The notes below the pieces were generated by a model, which saw only the letters and a program-made list of their open reading frames with translations, searched no databases and had not been told where the DNA came from. Position numbers and translations under genes: made by a program. A DNA stretch of 64,000 nt from Bicyclus anynana. Taxonomy: Eukaryota > Arthropoda > Insecta > Lepidoptera > Nymphalidae. Of this stretch, positions 11,385 through 22,684 are shown piece after piece. How positions within the stretch are numbered: position 1 is the first letter of the stretch; each line of letters begins with the position of its first letter. The stretch spans positions 2,666,001 to 2,730,000 of the forward strand of contig NC_069087.1 in NCBI RefSeq assembly GCF_947172395.1, given 5' to 3'.

Positions 11385-11592
11385 TATACTAGAGGACGTG
11401 AAATTCAGTTTTTCACAAATCCCGCGGGAACCATGGATTTCCGGGATGAAAGTAGCCTATGTGTTAATCCAAAGTAAAATCTATTTTCATTTAAAATTTT
11501 AGCCAAATCGCTTCAAAAGCCGCAGAGTAAAAGAGGAACAAAGATACTTACACACTTGCACACAAACTTTCGCCTTTATAATATTAGTGTGA
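11385..11592 (-). mobile_element. Helitron-like element, TTTCACAAATCCCGCGG subfamily, minus
   Basis: It contains GTGAAATTCAGTTTTTCACA, CCGCGGGAACCATGG and ends in CCTTTATAATATTAGTGTGA. It is the same subfamily as 33660-34210, where a SINE has landed inside. Confidence 0.7.
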
Positions 11593-12073
11593 TCAATGTA
11601 TAGAACCTCGCATTCTAAATTATTATCATTTATATTATATTAGAGGTGAATTTACCCCATTAACTATTAAAACTAAATTGCCAGTCAGCCGTGTCCTTCA
11701 TTATGGTAATTTAGCGTGGAACTTTCAATTATAGCGATTTATTTTGGTATACCAGCGAATTAACACCATTGTTATAATACAAGGTCAATTTATTTTCAAA
11801 GATTTCGCTACCCATCCGAGAATACGCTTTTATTTAAAAACACGATCGGGCTCAAGGTCGCTGCAAGCATAAATAAACTCCAATATAATGCGAACGGTAA
11901 ATATTCATTTTGGGGTGGCATGGCGCCGGAGGGGCGGCGACGTTGACTTCATTCGGTGCTTATGGAAAATTTTATGTCCACCATAGAAAACATGCTTTAT
12001 TGGCTTTTTATCGGTGACAGTTTTTGCGCTCGATTTATGGTAGACTAGTGCTACCTTTAGCGCTTTATCTAAA
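11593..12073. other. Non-coding, no gene seen
   Basis: Unique-looking DNA with a GC-rich patch at 11905-11950. No exon with supporting splice sites was recognised. Confidence 0.3.
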
Positions 12074-12266
12074 AATAGCTGACGCCGCGCGGTTTCACTC
12101 GCGTGGTTCCCCTTCCTGTAGGGATATGGGGATATAGCCTATAGCCTTCCTCGATGAATGGGCTATCTAACACTGAAAGAATTTTTCAAATCGGACCAGT
12201 AGTTCCTGAGATTAGCGCGTTCAATCAAACAAACAAACTCTTCAGCTTTATAATATTAGTATAGAT
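12074..12266 (-). mobile_element. Helitron-like element, minus
   Basis: Minus-strand copy of the typical element. AGCTGACGCCGCGCGG is the rc of the 3' end with its GC hairpin, and TTTATAATATTAGTATAGAT is the rc of the 5' TCTATACTAATATTATAAA end. Confidence 0.85.
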
Positions 12267-13578
12267 TCCGTACATAGAGTAGGGAATTTTAGATAGACAG
12301 TAGCCAATTATGGAATTTGGATTTGGACGGTAGCCATAGTGGCTTTGGGAGGTAGCAGGTTTTTTTTGATTTTTGATTTTGGGTACTTGTACTTACCTAT
12401 AGAAGGACCATAAGTTGACGAACTTTCAGCTTTCCTAAAATGAGATACGTCTGGCTATCGCATGCTCTCGGTTTAAAGTAATCTGTAATAGTCCAAGAGC
12501 CCGTGAACCCCAGACCTTCGTCATTTTATAAAAGCTGAAAGATTGTCAGCTCAGGCTCCTACCATAGGTACTCGTAAGTAGGTACGGTAGCCAATTGTAC
12601 AGTTTAATTTAAACCGTGGTGGCTTTGGAAGGTAGCAGGTAATAATAAGACGGTTGAGGGTCTGGATCCTTGAAACCTGCTATCACCAAAGGTGACAAAC
12701 CGTCAGATTTTATATAATGACGAATGTCTGGCTGTCGCTGGCTCTCCGTCTATAAACCAGCACAAATACATGATGAATAATGATCTATTTACCTAGTATA
12801 TTTCCTTTGTAACCTGGTCTACAGACTTGCAGTTTTATCTGCACTTTTAACGAACAGTTCGACGGTACAGTTAAAACTGAAGGTCTGTAGCCTGTATTAA
12901 ACTTTTTTATTTTAATCACTGATATACAAATAATTGGTGCCCTATGACTTCTATTATCGTTATTTTATTGAAAGTACAGACGTTTTCTACTAGCATAGTA
13001 TAGATTATTACAGAATTAGATAGTTGGTAAGTAAATGTCAAATTATGTAACGCTTTGTGTTATAATAACAACGCAAACCCGATGCTAGCTGCTAACGTAA
13101 TCATGTTTCTACTTGACCTACGCCTGGTTATCACTCCCAAGGCATATTTGGCAGAATAGCAGGTTCAGCTCACCGACGGTTCCGTACACATTTGATCACG
13201 TACTTGAAATATTTTGTTGTACAAGCAAATATTTCGACGCGTATCCCTGAGTAATAAAATCATATTGGCAAAGGTCGTACGCAACGTCCGTAAAATACAG
13301 CAGTAGTTAAATACGGTTTTGTCGATTACAAAAATGGCATTGCAACAGAGAACATTAGTCGAAATATTAAAGAACAGGTTCGACGCATAACGATTACTGA
13401 GTAGGAGGAAGTTTCAACATTTTATTTCAAAGGTATAGAATAGAATGTAAATATACATTATGTTTATGTACAAAGGGATAAACATACTGGTGTCATACCT
13501 ACTTACATACTGTTCGTAATAATAGGTTAGTCAGACACATAAAAACATAATAGGCTATGTTTAATCTTATGTAGATAC
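12267..13578. other. Non-coding region with a local duplicated motif
   Basis: The phrase GTGGCTTTGGRAGGTAGCAGG occurs at 12340 and 12620 with similar flanks (GGTAGCCA...), so this is a diverged direct duplication about 280 bp apart. No gene is seen. Confidence 0.45.
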
Positions 13579-13769
13579 ATCTATACTAATACTATGAAGC
13601 TGAAAAGTTTGTTTGTTTGATTGAACGCGCTAATCGCAGGAACTACTCGTCCGATTCGAAAAATTCTTTCAGTGTTAGATAGCCCATTTATCGAGGAAGG
13701 CTATATATTATCCTCGTATTCCTACGGGAACGGGAACCACGCGGGTGAAACCGCGCGGCATCAGCTAGT
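13579..13769 (+). mobile_element. Helitron-like element
   Basis: It starts TCTATACTAATACTATGAAG and ends GTGAAACCGCGCGGCATCAGCTAG before T. A CGCGG...CCGCG hairpin lies about 10 nt before the terminal CTAG, the Helitron 3' signature. Confidence 0.85.
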
Positions 13770-14499
13770 AAATGATAAAAAGTTTTGACAAAGAATCGTT
13801 GTATTATTTCTTTTTACTTACTTCTAACTATGCCAAGTGTTTTCTTTTAAATATAATAAAAAAAACACTTGGCAGTTTGTTGAGTTTGAGTGAATTGCTC
13901 TGAGTAAAAATTGTTGACTAATTCACTGTTATCACAAGTACTTACTATTTTTAAAAAGATATATTTTGTTAAGACACGTTGCTGACCTTGACCTAGACTA
14001 GACACCTACTTTTTAGTCCTAAGTAGAGTTAGCTAATTCAGTGTTATCACAAGTACATTTTTTTAATAGGTATTACTTAATGTAGCCTGTATTTGGTCAA
14101 ATACAGGCGTCAATCTACAAAGAAAGACCTTCGATCAAATGACGAAAGGAAGACCTTTGTAATTGTTTTAAGTATGTGTTATTTTATAGAGCTTTTAAGT
14201 GGCTGACAAAAGTTCTGGTCAATGAAAACTGCCTGACACTTTTGATACTGCTTTAGAATATTATTCTTCAAAATACATTAAGTATATAAAAAATCATCTA
14301 TGTGAATTTAAGCTACGTAATACTTTTTTAATCACCAGGTACCAGCCCAGGTGTCACAGAGCAAATCTCCTCAAAGAATCAGGTATTCAAATCTCATGAA
14401 ACGCTATTGAAAACCTAAGGTTCTTTAAGAAAATTAAGCTGTGTCAGATCAAATCACATCACGAACAGAACTGGGATCTTGATTTCTATAAATACATTG
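13770..14499. other. Non-coding with short duplications
   Basis: The phrase 'ATTCAGTGTTATCACAAGTAC' and its near copy at 13920-13945 form a diverged direct repeat. There is an inverted pair GCCAAGTGTTTT / AAAACACTTGGC (13832-13875). No gene is seen. Confidence 0.4.
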
Positions 14500-14963
14500 A
14501 TTGATTGATTGATTTATAAATGCTAAAAGTTTTTCACTTCACTCCTACCATTGGTAAATACCGTAGGCCTGCCTGTAGACCGCTGTCTTTGGGAAGGTGC
14601 TTTTCTGTCAACAATTAATTTACAGCGTTACGATCGGTCGTATCCTTAGCTGCTTTTGTGCTTTACTATCGCGTTCCAAGCATGACGTCCGGACGTATGC
14701 TCTCTCCCAATCGATTTAAAAAGCCTGTAACCGGTGCCAGTGACTAAATAGTTGCGGAGTAAAATGTCAGCTTGGTTTGGACCTATAATGCTGCTGTCAA
14801 GGGGTTAAAAACTCTTTGGTAAACATAGATAGAAGAGTTTCAAACAATCCGACACAAGTCTATGGTTACTATTAGAGCGTCAAAGCCTGCAGGACACTAA
14901 AAGGACTTAAGTGGGCGCCGCCATGGCGTCGGTGTCGGACTTTAAGTAGAGTCATTTTCATTA

Positions 14964-15090
14964 AAGAAGTCCCGCGGCTAAAACCTGAACTAAAACTGAA
15001 ATCGCCTTACACAACTGACAATAAGACCGCCATTAGCAAATGACAATGAACGCCAATAAGACATTAGCGCCGCATCTGGGGGACTTCTTA
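14964..15090. mobile_element. MITE with AAGAAGTCCCG ends
   Basis: The left AAGAAGTCCCGCGGCTAAAA is mirrored by GGGGGACTTCTT. The interior has CCGCCATTA and ACATTAGCGC blocks. A second copy is at 25119-25298. Confidence 0.65.
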
Positions 15091-15390
15091 CATGAAAAGG
15101 ACTATAGGCTATTCTACACATGTCTGCATACAAATACACGGATTTCATTGATTTTATAAATGCTAAAAGTTTGCACTCCTATACTCCTGCCATTGGTAAA
15201 TAACTAAAAACTCTTTGGTAAGCATAGATAGAAAAGTTTCGTACAATCCGACACAATACTTGCCTGCTGTACAAAACTAAGAAGATTTTTCGCATAGAGG
15301 CAGTTTAGGTGCCTAGAAACTCTAATCACATTTCAATTTGTGAAAATAAACCCGTAATTGTAATATTTTTATAAAACAAAATTGTATTTT

Positions 15391-15478
15391 TATTACGTCA
15401 CCGCAAACGCCAATCATAAACTGTAACGTCATTCGCTACAAGGCATCGGTTTGTGATTGGCGCTTCGGTGACGTGATA
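15391..15478. repeat. Inverted repeat, CGTCACCG...CGGTGACG
   Basis: CGTCACCGCAAACGCCAATCA pairs with TGATTGGCGCTTCGGTGACG across a short loop. A third partial arm follows at about 15485-15536 (CAGACGCCAATCAC...GACGTCAC). It is probably a decayed foldback element. Confidence 0.65.
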
Positions 15479-15830
15479 TAATCACATCACTGCAGACGCC
15501 AATCACGCTGTTATCTCTATGAATGACGTCACTTGCTAATGTGTTGTGTTTCGGCGGCAAAAATTTTACGTAGATATTTATTCATTTATATAAATTACTG
15601 GTTTACTTTACTTTACTGGTTATTATTGACGGGACAATATAAAGTATAGCTTATAATACTTCCATAATTCAGTTTGAACACTGTTTACAAAAGAGGCAAG
15701 TAGCCTATTTGTTCAGTAGCAAGAGAATTATTTGAATTGCTTTGTCTATGGTTAATATTAGAGCGTCAAAGCCTGCAGGACACTAAAAGGACTTAAGTGG
15801 GCGCCGTCATGGCGTCGGAGTTACTGCGAT

Positions 15831-17565
15831 GATGTCACCGCGTCACGTGTAATCAAGTAGGTTGTGTTTGTAGTGCACGAACTCGCATACTTTGATAATT
15901 TACAGGTTTTTGTATTGCAGGTCATGTTTTTCGAGCGAATTATGTCTTACAGTTACAACAGTTACAAAGTTAAAAAGTTAACTTTAAAGGTTTAAACTTT
16001 TGGATTGAACTATTTGGACCAAATACTTATTTTAATTTTTTTTAGATTTATTATTACTAAAGTAATTTTGAAGTACTTTTGTTTATGCAATTTAAAAGTG
16101 CTGTTTTCCACCTTTTTGTTAATGTTTTCAAAACGTGGAACCTATCCCTTTGATTTGACGTAAAACTTACACTTTAAAGTTACCTGCAAAGTAAAAGAAG
16201 CGCTGCAAAAATAGAGAAAATCTAGCCAATGCATAAGAAACAGTTTGATTCAAATTAAAAGGTAGGTAAGGTACCTATATCTTGCGTAATATCTATGGTA
16301 ATGATAATGCCATAATGTGGCACTAAAAAATTGCTCTGATGATGGGGTATGACCATAGAACATTAAAGACGCTAAAGCTATTTTAAACACTTATTTTAAT
16401 CAAATTCAATTACCTATGTAAATAAAATAAATTTATGGTTATGAGGATGATAAAAGCTCGTTTTCGAAAAATATAGTTTTTAATCGACTTTGAAAGGACG
16501 AGGTGCTCAATTCGACGTTTTTCATGATTAATAAAACTTAAACTTCGTCATTTATTGACCCATTTTGAAAATTAGTATTTAAAAGGGCATACCTTCTTCC
16601 ACATTGATCCCATTTAATTTTCACGAACATCGGTAATAGTACGATGTTATTTTTCGCTTTCTAGAGAAATGCATCTTTGAAGTCGGTTTAATATTTTTCT
16701 TAAAAAGATTTTATAAATATTCTATTCAAGGATTACGACGGGAAAGAAAACCAAGGAAAAGCGTCACACTGTAATTATAATAATGCTGATACAACTGCCT
16801 GATGTTTGCACAACCAAGGCCAGAAAACATCTGTTACATCGACGGACGAACTATCAGAATACACCCGTGGTATTACATCACATTACAATTTAACAGAAAC
16901 AACTCTTTATTTCTTTATAACTTCAATTAACAATCATTAGAATAAGAATTAGCTCTATAAGAGGTGTATTATGTATAAAACATACTGCTATACTTATAAT
17001 AAAACAAAGACGACTTAGTTACAGCTTTTGTATTTCCAGAACGTCTAAAGGATTAAGATGGAGATAGATAAGCTGGAATAACGCGAAACGTGTACTGCGC
17101 TAGTGAAACCGAGGGTGTAGCTATTTACTTATACGAGTGTAACTAGATACACTCTCTGAATAGGAGGAAAATATGGATAAAATTTGTCATCTATATAGCT
17201 TAGTGATAGCAATCTTTCGTCATCTACGTGACCACTTGTTTAAGTTGGCAAAAAAAAATTCTAATTCAAAGGTACTTAATAGTACAATTTTAAATACACC
17301 ATAACGTGGTGTTGGCGGTGATGAACCCTATCCGCATTGGAGCTGCGTGGTGGGTCTACGTTCCATATCCTCTCTCGTATAAGGAGGGAATATGTCCTTT
17401 CTTTAGGTCTTTTTTATTTTGGGTTTATTTAAAAGAGGCTGTTTAAGTATATCAGCCTGTTTGCCTATTTGATGATGGCTAATTAGTAACTTATCGTAGT
17501 AAATATGAATTGCATAAAGTAATAAAAGTTTCAAGTTTTAATGAAGTTCCAACCTACTATACTAA
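15831..17565. other. AT-rich, no gene; one dispersed CGACTT fragment
   Basis: At 16475-16700 there is a fragment of the dispersed 'CCGACTTC/GAAGTCGGTT' repeat, running from CGACTTTGAAAGGACGAGG to GAAGTCGGTTTAATA. The rest shows no motif I can interpret. Confidence 0.45.
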
Positions 17566-17785
17566 ATACTGGCTGACGCCGCGTTTTACCCGCGTGGTTC
17601 CCGTGCCCGTAGGGGTACAAGGATAATATATAGCCTATAGCCATCCTCGATAAATAGGCTATCTAACACTGAAAGAATTTTTCAAATCAGACCTCCAACC
17701 TCAGACTTTCAGAATCAGTTCCTGAGATTAGCGCGTTCAATCAAACAAACAAACAAACTCTTCAGCTTTATATATTAGTATAGAT
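17566..17785 (-). mobile_element. Helitron-like element, minus
   Basis: GGCTGACGCCGCGTTTTACC is the decayed 3' hairpin end and TATATTAGTATAGAT is the rc of the 5' end. A short insertion (GACCTCCAACCTCAGACTTT) is visible near 17690 relative to the copies at 12074 and 52560. Confidence 0.8.
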
Positions 17786-18149
17786 TCACCGTCGTATTTT
17801 TGAAAATCAATACATTTTTCACCACCTTTTGAGCGATAAAGAAGAGACACTCGAGTTTCCTCTAGACTATAAGGACTATTGACAAATAAGTCAGCGAATT
17901 TTTAATTAGATAGAGGACAAAGCCGAGGTATCTACCTAAGCTTGAAACATTTGATTAAGTCACGTCTCGCCCATCTTGGGTTTTCCTTCTCACTTAAGGA
18001 CTCTCCCTTGACCCACTTGTTATAGCAATGGGAGGGTACGTCATATTTTACGACTCGCATAATAAAAGCATTCGTTCGCACATTGAAATAAAAATGTTCC
18101 TTATAAATGAATTGTACCTACTCATAACATTATGTTGTACATCATTAAC
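17786..18149. other. Non-coding, no gene seen
   Basis: Mixed sequence leading into a SINE. A plus-strand frame starting at 18028 runs into the SINE and is not credible as a gene. Confidence 0.35.
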
Positions 18150-18333
18150 TCATATTCGGCTCACTGCTGAGCTCGAGTCTCCTCTTAGAATGAGAGGGGT
18201 TAGGTCAATAGTCCACCATGCTGGCCCAATGCGGATTGGCAAACTTCACACACGCAGAGAATTAAGAAAACTCTCTGGTATACAGGTTTCCTCACGATGT
18301 TTTTTTTTTGAGACAAGTGATATTTAATTCTAA
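18150..18333 (-). repeat. SINE family A, truncated, minus
   Basis: It contains CATATTCGGCTCACTGCTGAG through CTCACGATG, then a T run and AGACAAGTGATATTTAAT. The tRNA-like head is absent. Confidence 0.85.
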
Positions 18334-18859
18334 TAATGTTGTACATGGATCGCTAAAAAAATAAACGCATAGAGAAATGCCTACCAACTTTTTTAATTAT
18401 AAAAAGTAGTTTATTAGGTTAGTATAGTTTGGAAATTAATATGTACTATACAATGCTTGACAATCTGCTACTTCTTTGCGTGGAACCTTAACTTCAAGGA
18501 ACAGGTTTTCATACAAAGATACTACAACAATACAACATTTTTTGTTGAATTGAAGGCCGTCGAAATTATCTTTATACTTCACCAACTTTTATCAATTACT
18601 GTATCTATTGGTAAACCGAATTAAAATACGTTCAGTAGTTTTCGAGTTTATCGAAAACAGACAGACAGGAAACTGTCTGTCTGACTGTAGAGATATGATA
18701 ATTATTTTATAATGATTGTTAAAAAATTTTAATTACAATTCAAACTTTAAATGTTTATGATTTATGGATAATTTCAACTTCCAATAGCCGCGAGCTGCAT
18801 ATAGAATAATCTGAACTAATGGACAGTTCAGATTATTGCATGCTGCTGGCAGTTCAAGA
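18334..18859. other. Non-coding, no gene seen
   Basis: AT-rich DNA. The part 18590-18690 (GTTCAGTAGTTTTCGAGTTTATCG...CAGACAGACAGG) resembles a generic transposon 3' end. Confidence 0.35.
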
Positions 18860-18937
18860 CCATGTTGTTTGGAAATCTATGCAAGAGGCCTATTTCCAGA
18901 AGTGAACGTCCATCGGCTGATAATGATAATGATGATC
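18860..18937 (+). repeat. RTE LINE 3' end
   Basis: GTTTGGAAATCTATGCAAGA...CGTCCATCGGCTGATAATGATAATGATGAT is the 3' end and GAT-type tail of the RTE element also seen at 41132-41322 and 58140-58335. Confidence 0.8.
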
Positions 18938-18946
18938 ATTACATGT

Positions 18947-19955
18947 CAGCCGGGCTAGCATGGGCAAGGGATAAAATTTTTATCCACCCATTATATCCAC
19001 TGACTAAGGATATAAATCCACCCGTCATAGCATGGCCACAAGGGAAAGACAAATTAATCCCCGATTGACATTACGCGTGGAGATCTTTTCCTCGACTATG
19101 GCATATGGAGTGGATAAAATGATATACTTTGGGACTTTTGACATTTAAACGCGATAAATTTATCCCTGTGAAGTTGATGTGGGGATAAAACTTTTCTTAA
19201 AAAAACAATTATGTCTCGCATGTTTTGGTCTTTAACAATTGCTTCTCAATATGGGGTAGGGTAGGGGTAGGGTAGGGTAGGGGTAGAAAGCTAGTGTCAA
19301 GCGAAGGCGAGTGGCAGAAATATGCACAAATGCTCCGGAAAATAATGATAAGAAAGGAAGAAAAGGAAAAAGAGGAGAAAAAGAAATGGAAAATACCCTA
19401 GAGGCAGTTAGCACGATGTAATGCCATGCAGTTCCGTGCTAACTCTGACGATAAAAAAAAAAAAAAAAAAAAAAAGAAGGGTAGTGGTAGAATCTGCTTT
19501 TTGTTACTTCTTTGTCTGAATAAAACCAAATATATGATTTAACTAAAACATTTTATACTAGGTACATTTTGTTTTTATATAAAACAACTCACTTTTTTAA
19601 ATTCATTTTTTCTACTAATATTAGTCTTAAAACACCGTTTACTATAGATACCTACTACAAACCACCGCAAAAAACAATCACCAAACAAAACAATGCCAAC
19701 AGAAAACAGATAAATAATATGCACAAAATAACCAAATATTATCAAATTTACGTTTATTTCGGACTATTGATATACCTAATGCCAATTTATAAGATATCTA
19801 CAAATGGGTGGACAAGTCTTTCCCTCCGTTTATCCACCGGGGATAATATATCCACCGGCGTGCCCATGCGCGGTGAGTGGATAAAACGAGTGTGGGGGAT
19901 AAACGTTTTATCCTCTCCCCGTGGATAAATTTCTCCCTTGCCCGTGCTAGCCCTG
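18947..19955. mobile_element. ~1 kb non-autonomous element with CAG...GGGCTAGCAYGGGCAAGGGA ends
   Basis: The left end CAGCCGGGCTAGCATGGGCA and the right end TGCCCGTGCTAGCCCTG are inverted partners. The subterminal regions are packed with GGATAAA/TTTATCC motifs (for example 18968-19035, 19075-19185, 19830-19930), as expected of transposase-binding sites. CAGGG-type ends are hAT-like, but I see no 8-bp target duplication. The middle holds a TAGGG run (19254-19287), an A21 tract (19457-19477) and a 119-codon chance frame. Confidence 0.7.
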
Positions 19956-19975
19956 CAGGAGTAAATAACCTAATT

Positions 19976-20090
19976 CCACTCACTATCCAATAAGTTAAAG
20001 TGCCTGCAGCGCTAACGGCGGGACATCCGACAGAACTGATTGCAACCAACACACGATCAGTTTTATCGGATGGTGAGTGGCTAACATAAT
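19976..20090. mobile_element. Palindromic MITE (CCACTCACTATCCAATAAGTT ends)
   Basis: CCACTCACTATCCAATAAGT on the left is mirrored only partly by GGTGAGTGG...CTAACATAA on the right. The centre has GATCAGTTTTATCGGAT. It is the same family as 10226 and 22511, and again sits immediately before a GTGCACGCC MITE. Confidence 0.65.
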
Positions 20091-20111
20091 CTACCTCTGT
20101 AACATAGTAAG

Positions 20112-20248
20112 CAGTGGCGTGCCTCGTAGATGCATGAACGCAATGCATACCCTGAGGATTCATTACGTACGTGTATTAGAAGAGGAATTTTCAATTTTGT
20201 TCAATTTACCTAGCCTACCCTAGTTAAAAACCTTGTGCACACCACTGA
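20112..20248. mobile_element. MITE with CAGTGGCGTGC ends
   Basis: CAGTGGCGTGCCTCG at the left pairs with TTGTGCACACCACTG at the right. The interior ATGCATACCCTGAGGATTCAT block matches the copy at 10372. Confidence 0.75.
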
Positions 20249-20598
20249 TAGCACGCAGTAATGGATTACCTATGCAAGTAGATAGCTGTTTAGGTATTCA
20301 ACACTCAACGCACGGCAGGACATCTGCCGGGCCGTAGGTACCTACTATGTGAGCCTTACTGAATCATCAATTATTCATTAAAACACCTGTTGGTCGGGTT
20401 TTAGGGCGACAACGAGGAAAAGGGAGTTTCGTCACGCAACGCATATAACTGTTGTCATATCGATTACCTTCCCTTGTCAATGTAAGTGAGAAATGGCGTC
20501 AGCTTGACCAAGTTTGACTCAAATCTGTAACTGGATTGTATTTACGAGTTCAATAAGTAAGCGTAATCGATGATCTTTCCTTTCGAATGAAGAATAGT
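20249..20598. other. Non-coding, no gene seen
   Basis: Short stretch without recognised repeats or exons. Confidence 0.3.
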
Positions 20599-20891
20599 GA
20601 GCCGTGATATCCCAGTGGATATGACCTCTGCCTCCGATTTAGGAGGGTGTGTGTTCGAATCCTGTCCGGGTCATGCACCTCTAAGTTTTCAGTTGTGTGC
20701 TTTTTAAGAAATTAAATATCACGTGTATCAAACGGTAAAGGAAAAACATCGTGAGGAAACCCGTATACCAGAGAATTTTCGTAATTCTTTGCGTGTGTGA
20801 AGTCTGCCGCATTGGGCCAGCGTGGTGGACTATTGGCTTAACCCTTCTCATTCTGAGAGGAGACTCGTGCTCAGTAGTGAGCTGTGAGTGA
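20599..20891 (+). repeat. SINE family A, full-length
   Basis: It has the head GAGCCGTGATATCCCAGTGG (A-box region), the B box GTTCGAATCC, the body with TATCACGTGTATCAAACGG and CATCGTGAGGAAAC, then ATTGGGCCAGCGTGGTGGAC and the 3' end TGAGTGATT. An internal Pol III promoter is expected for this class. Confidence 0.9.
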
Positions 20892-21339
20892 TTAACATTA
20901 CCATTCAGTAGATTACGTTAAGCTTGATAACAAGTTAAGTAATACGTCTCATTTAGTTTTTCTCATAGTTTTGAAAGTAAAAACTTGATTCTTAAGACAG
21001 TACATTTGTTAAACAGAACGGAAAGATTGCAAAACATCACGAAGGCACGTCCACAGAGCTTATGATAAGGGTCAGACCACACTAATGACTTTACTAACCC
21101 AGAAAATTTTAAAATTTGGATCTTAGTAAATATTTTGTTGTGTTATCGCTTATTGGAAAATACATGAACTCAAAACTAGTTATTATGTAAATAGATCAAT
21201 AGATGGTTGAATGCAATAATACATTCTATTTTTTTTGATTAAAATGTACTTTGAACTTGAAAATCCTATGTATGTAGAGATCCTATAATAAATATGTATG
21301 TAGAGATATTTTAAAATATTGAAAAGTAAAAAGTATCTA
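20892..21339. other. Non-coding, no gene seen
   Basis: AT-rich. It contains a short tandem echo of TATGTATGTAGAGAT (21265-21310). Confidence 0.35.
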
Positions 21340-21489
21340 ACAGTGGAATTCATAGACGTTGTAGAGGCACCCCCAGGGGATCATTCAGCCGCTGAGTGTC
21401 AAATTCAACCTCTATTTGTTTGAGAATTTGACACTCAGCGGTTGAATGATCTCCTAGGGTTGCCCCTACAACGTCTATGAATTCCATTG
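21340..21489. repeat. Imperfect hairpin, 61-bp arms, ~20-nt loop
   Basis: The left arm (21344-21404) starts GGAATTCATAGACGTTGTAG and the right arm (21425-21485) ends CTACAACGTCTATGAATTCC. By eye about 5 of 61 positions mismatch. The apical stem is TGAGTGTCAAATT / AATTTGACACTCA. It could be a small foldback MITE, or a locus producing hairpin-derived small RNA. The arm length is longer than an animal pre-miRNA but suits a hairpin siRNA. Confidence 0.8.
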
Positions 21490-22510
21490 TAAGTATGGTG
21501 AGAAGTATAATTCAAAACGTACTGAAGTAACCTAAGTACTTTCTTTCTATTCTAATTTGTAAAATAATTTCATTGGGTTTTTCTAGAATGGGAGAATTTT
21601 CTCTTAAAGTGTGACCGGAATATCTGCATCATCATTATACTGATCTGCACTGCTGAGCACGAGTCTTCTCTCAGAATGAGAGGGGTATTGAAATATCTGC
21701 GATTACTCTAAAATATTTGACTTCTACCTCTAGAAAATTCTCTGAAAATACCCGTTTTAGGGAATTCCCTTTTCACAGAAAGACTATTTTTAGCGATTCG
21801 TGTTCGTGTTTCTCTGTACTGGAGTGCGACACGACAAAAAGTTGAACAACAGTAATCCCCAAGTGAGATCATATCCTAAGTACGTCTACTCTTAATATGA
21901 AATGCAAATATGCAAATCGAGCAGTGACGTACCGAATCCACGAAAAACTCAGCTCGCAATAGTGCTATAACCACACGTGATGTCATAGTGGCAACACTGA
22001 GTCATTGCTTACTAGTTGCTGTGTTACGATTGTATTAAAAACTATTTTATGACTCTGTGTACGTGCATTTGAATTGAATCACTGCCCTGTACGCCTATTA
22101 ATGCTTTTGCTAATAATATAAAAAATTAAAATCAATCTCTAACAGGAAGCTCTATAGACCAAGAGCTTGCGAAGCTTGCTAAGTTACTTGTTCAAGGTTT
22201 GATCGGATCCATTGCATCCATGCATTATCTGGTTCAACTGACAGTTTTTCTAGGGATTTGACTTTGACATATTTTTTTTTTAATTTTTAGGCTAACTGTC
22301 AGTTTGACAAATAAAATACATACCTATAATGATTTTACTGTCAAACATATCCGATGAACGTTCAGGTTCAAAGACAGCGTGCATTGTTACCGACAATTTA
22401 AAAAAAGGCAATCCTTTAAAGAATTTAGACTCCGCGGTAAAAGGGCTGGACTCATCATTGAGAGATGGTGGTTCAATCCCGACTGCAGGACTAGTCTTAC
22501 CCACACCTAA
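21490..22510. other. Non-coding with SINE fragments
   Basis: A family-A SINE scrap lies at 21650-21690 (minus). A tRNA-like head fragment lies at 22435-22500 (GCTGGACTCATCATTGAGAG, GGTTCAATCCCG B box). The opposing short frames at 22292-22556 overlap that fragment and are not genes. Confidence 0.5.
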
Positions 22511-22684
22511 TGTTAGCCACTCACCATCCAATAAGTTCACGTGCCTGCAGCGCTAACGGCTTGACATGCAGATATGACTTGTATATGACATGCAGATCGC
22601 AACCGACACACGGTCCGTTTTATCAGATGTCCTGCCGTTTGCGCTGCAAGATCATGAACTTATTGGATAGTGGCTAGCATAACA
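22511..22684. mobile_element. Palindromic MITE with ~58-bp inverted ends
   Basis: The left TGTTAGCCACTCACCATCCA and right TGGATAGTGGCTAGCATAAC ends are inverted. Pairing continues inward through AATAAGTTCAC and TGCAGCGCTAACGGC, so most of the element folds on itself. It is the best preserved of its family here. Confidence 0.8.

Larger units (their letters stand above)
14500..15830. repeat. Complex duplicated block with a direct repeat ~885 bp apart
   Basis: TCTATGGTTAMTATTAGAGCG through GGCGCCGYCATGGCGTCGG is present at 14859-14932 and again at 15744-15817. Two other pieces are also doubled: TATAAATGCTAAAAGTTT at about 14515 and 15155, and ACTCTTTGGTAARCATAGAT at about 14810 and 15206. This looks like an old segmental duplication with later insertions, including the MITE at 14964. 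No coding sequence is recognised. Confidence 0.6.

Noticed and set aside
19569..19928. 119-codon plus-strand frame
   Set aside because: It lies wholly in the AT-rich interior and subterminal repeats of the 1-kb element and has no domain.
20599..20670. tRNA-like sequences with A and B boxes at many places (e.g. 20599, 38793, 40791, 49381)
   Set aside because: They are heads of SINE families A and B: followed by conserved non-tRNA bodies, repeated many times, and without a proper acceptor stem or anticodon arm.
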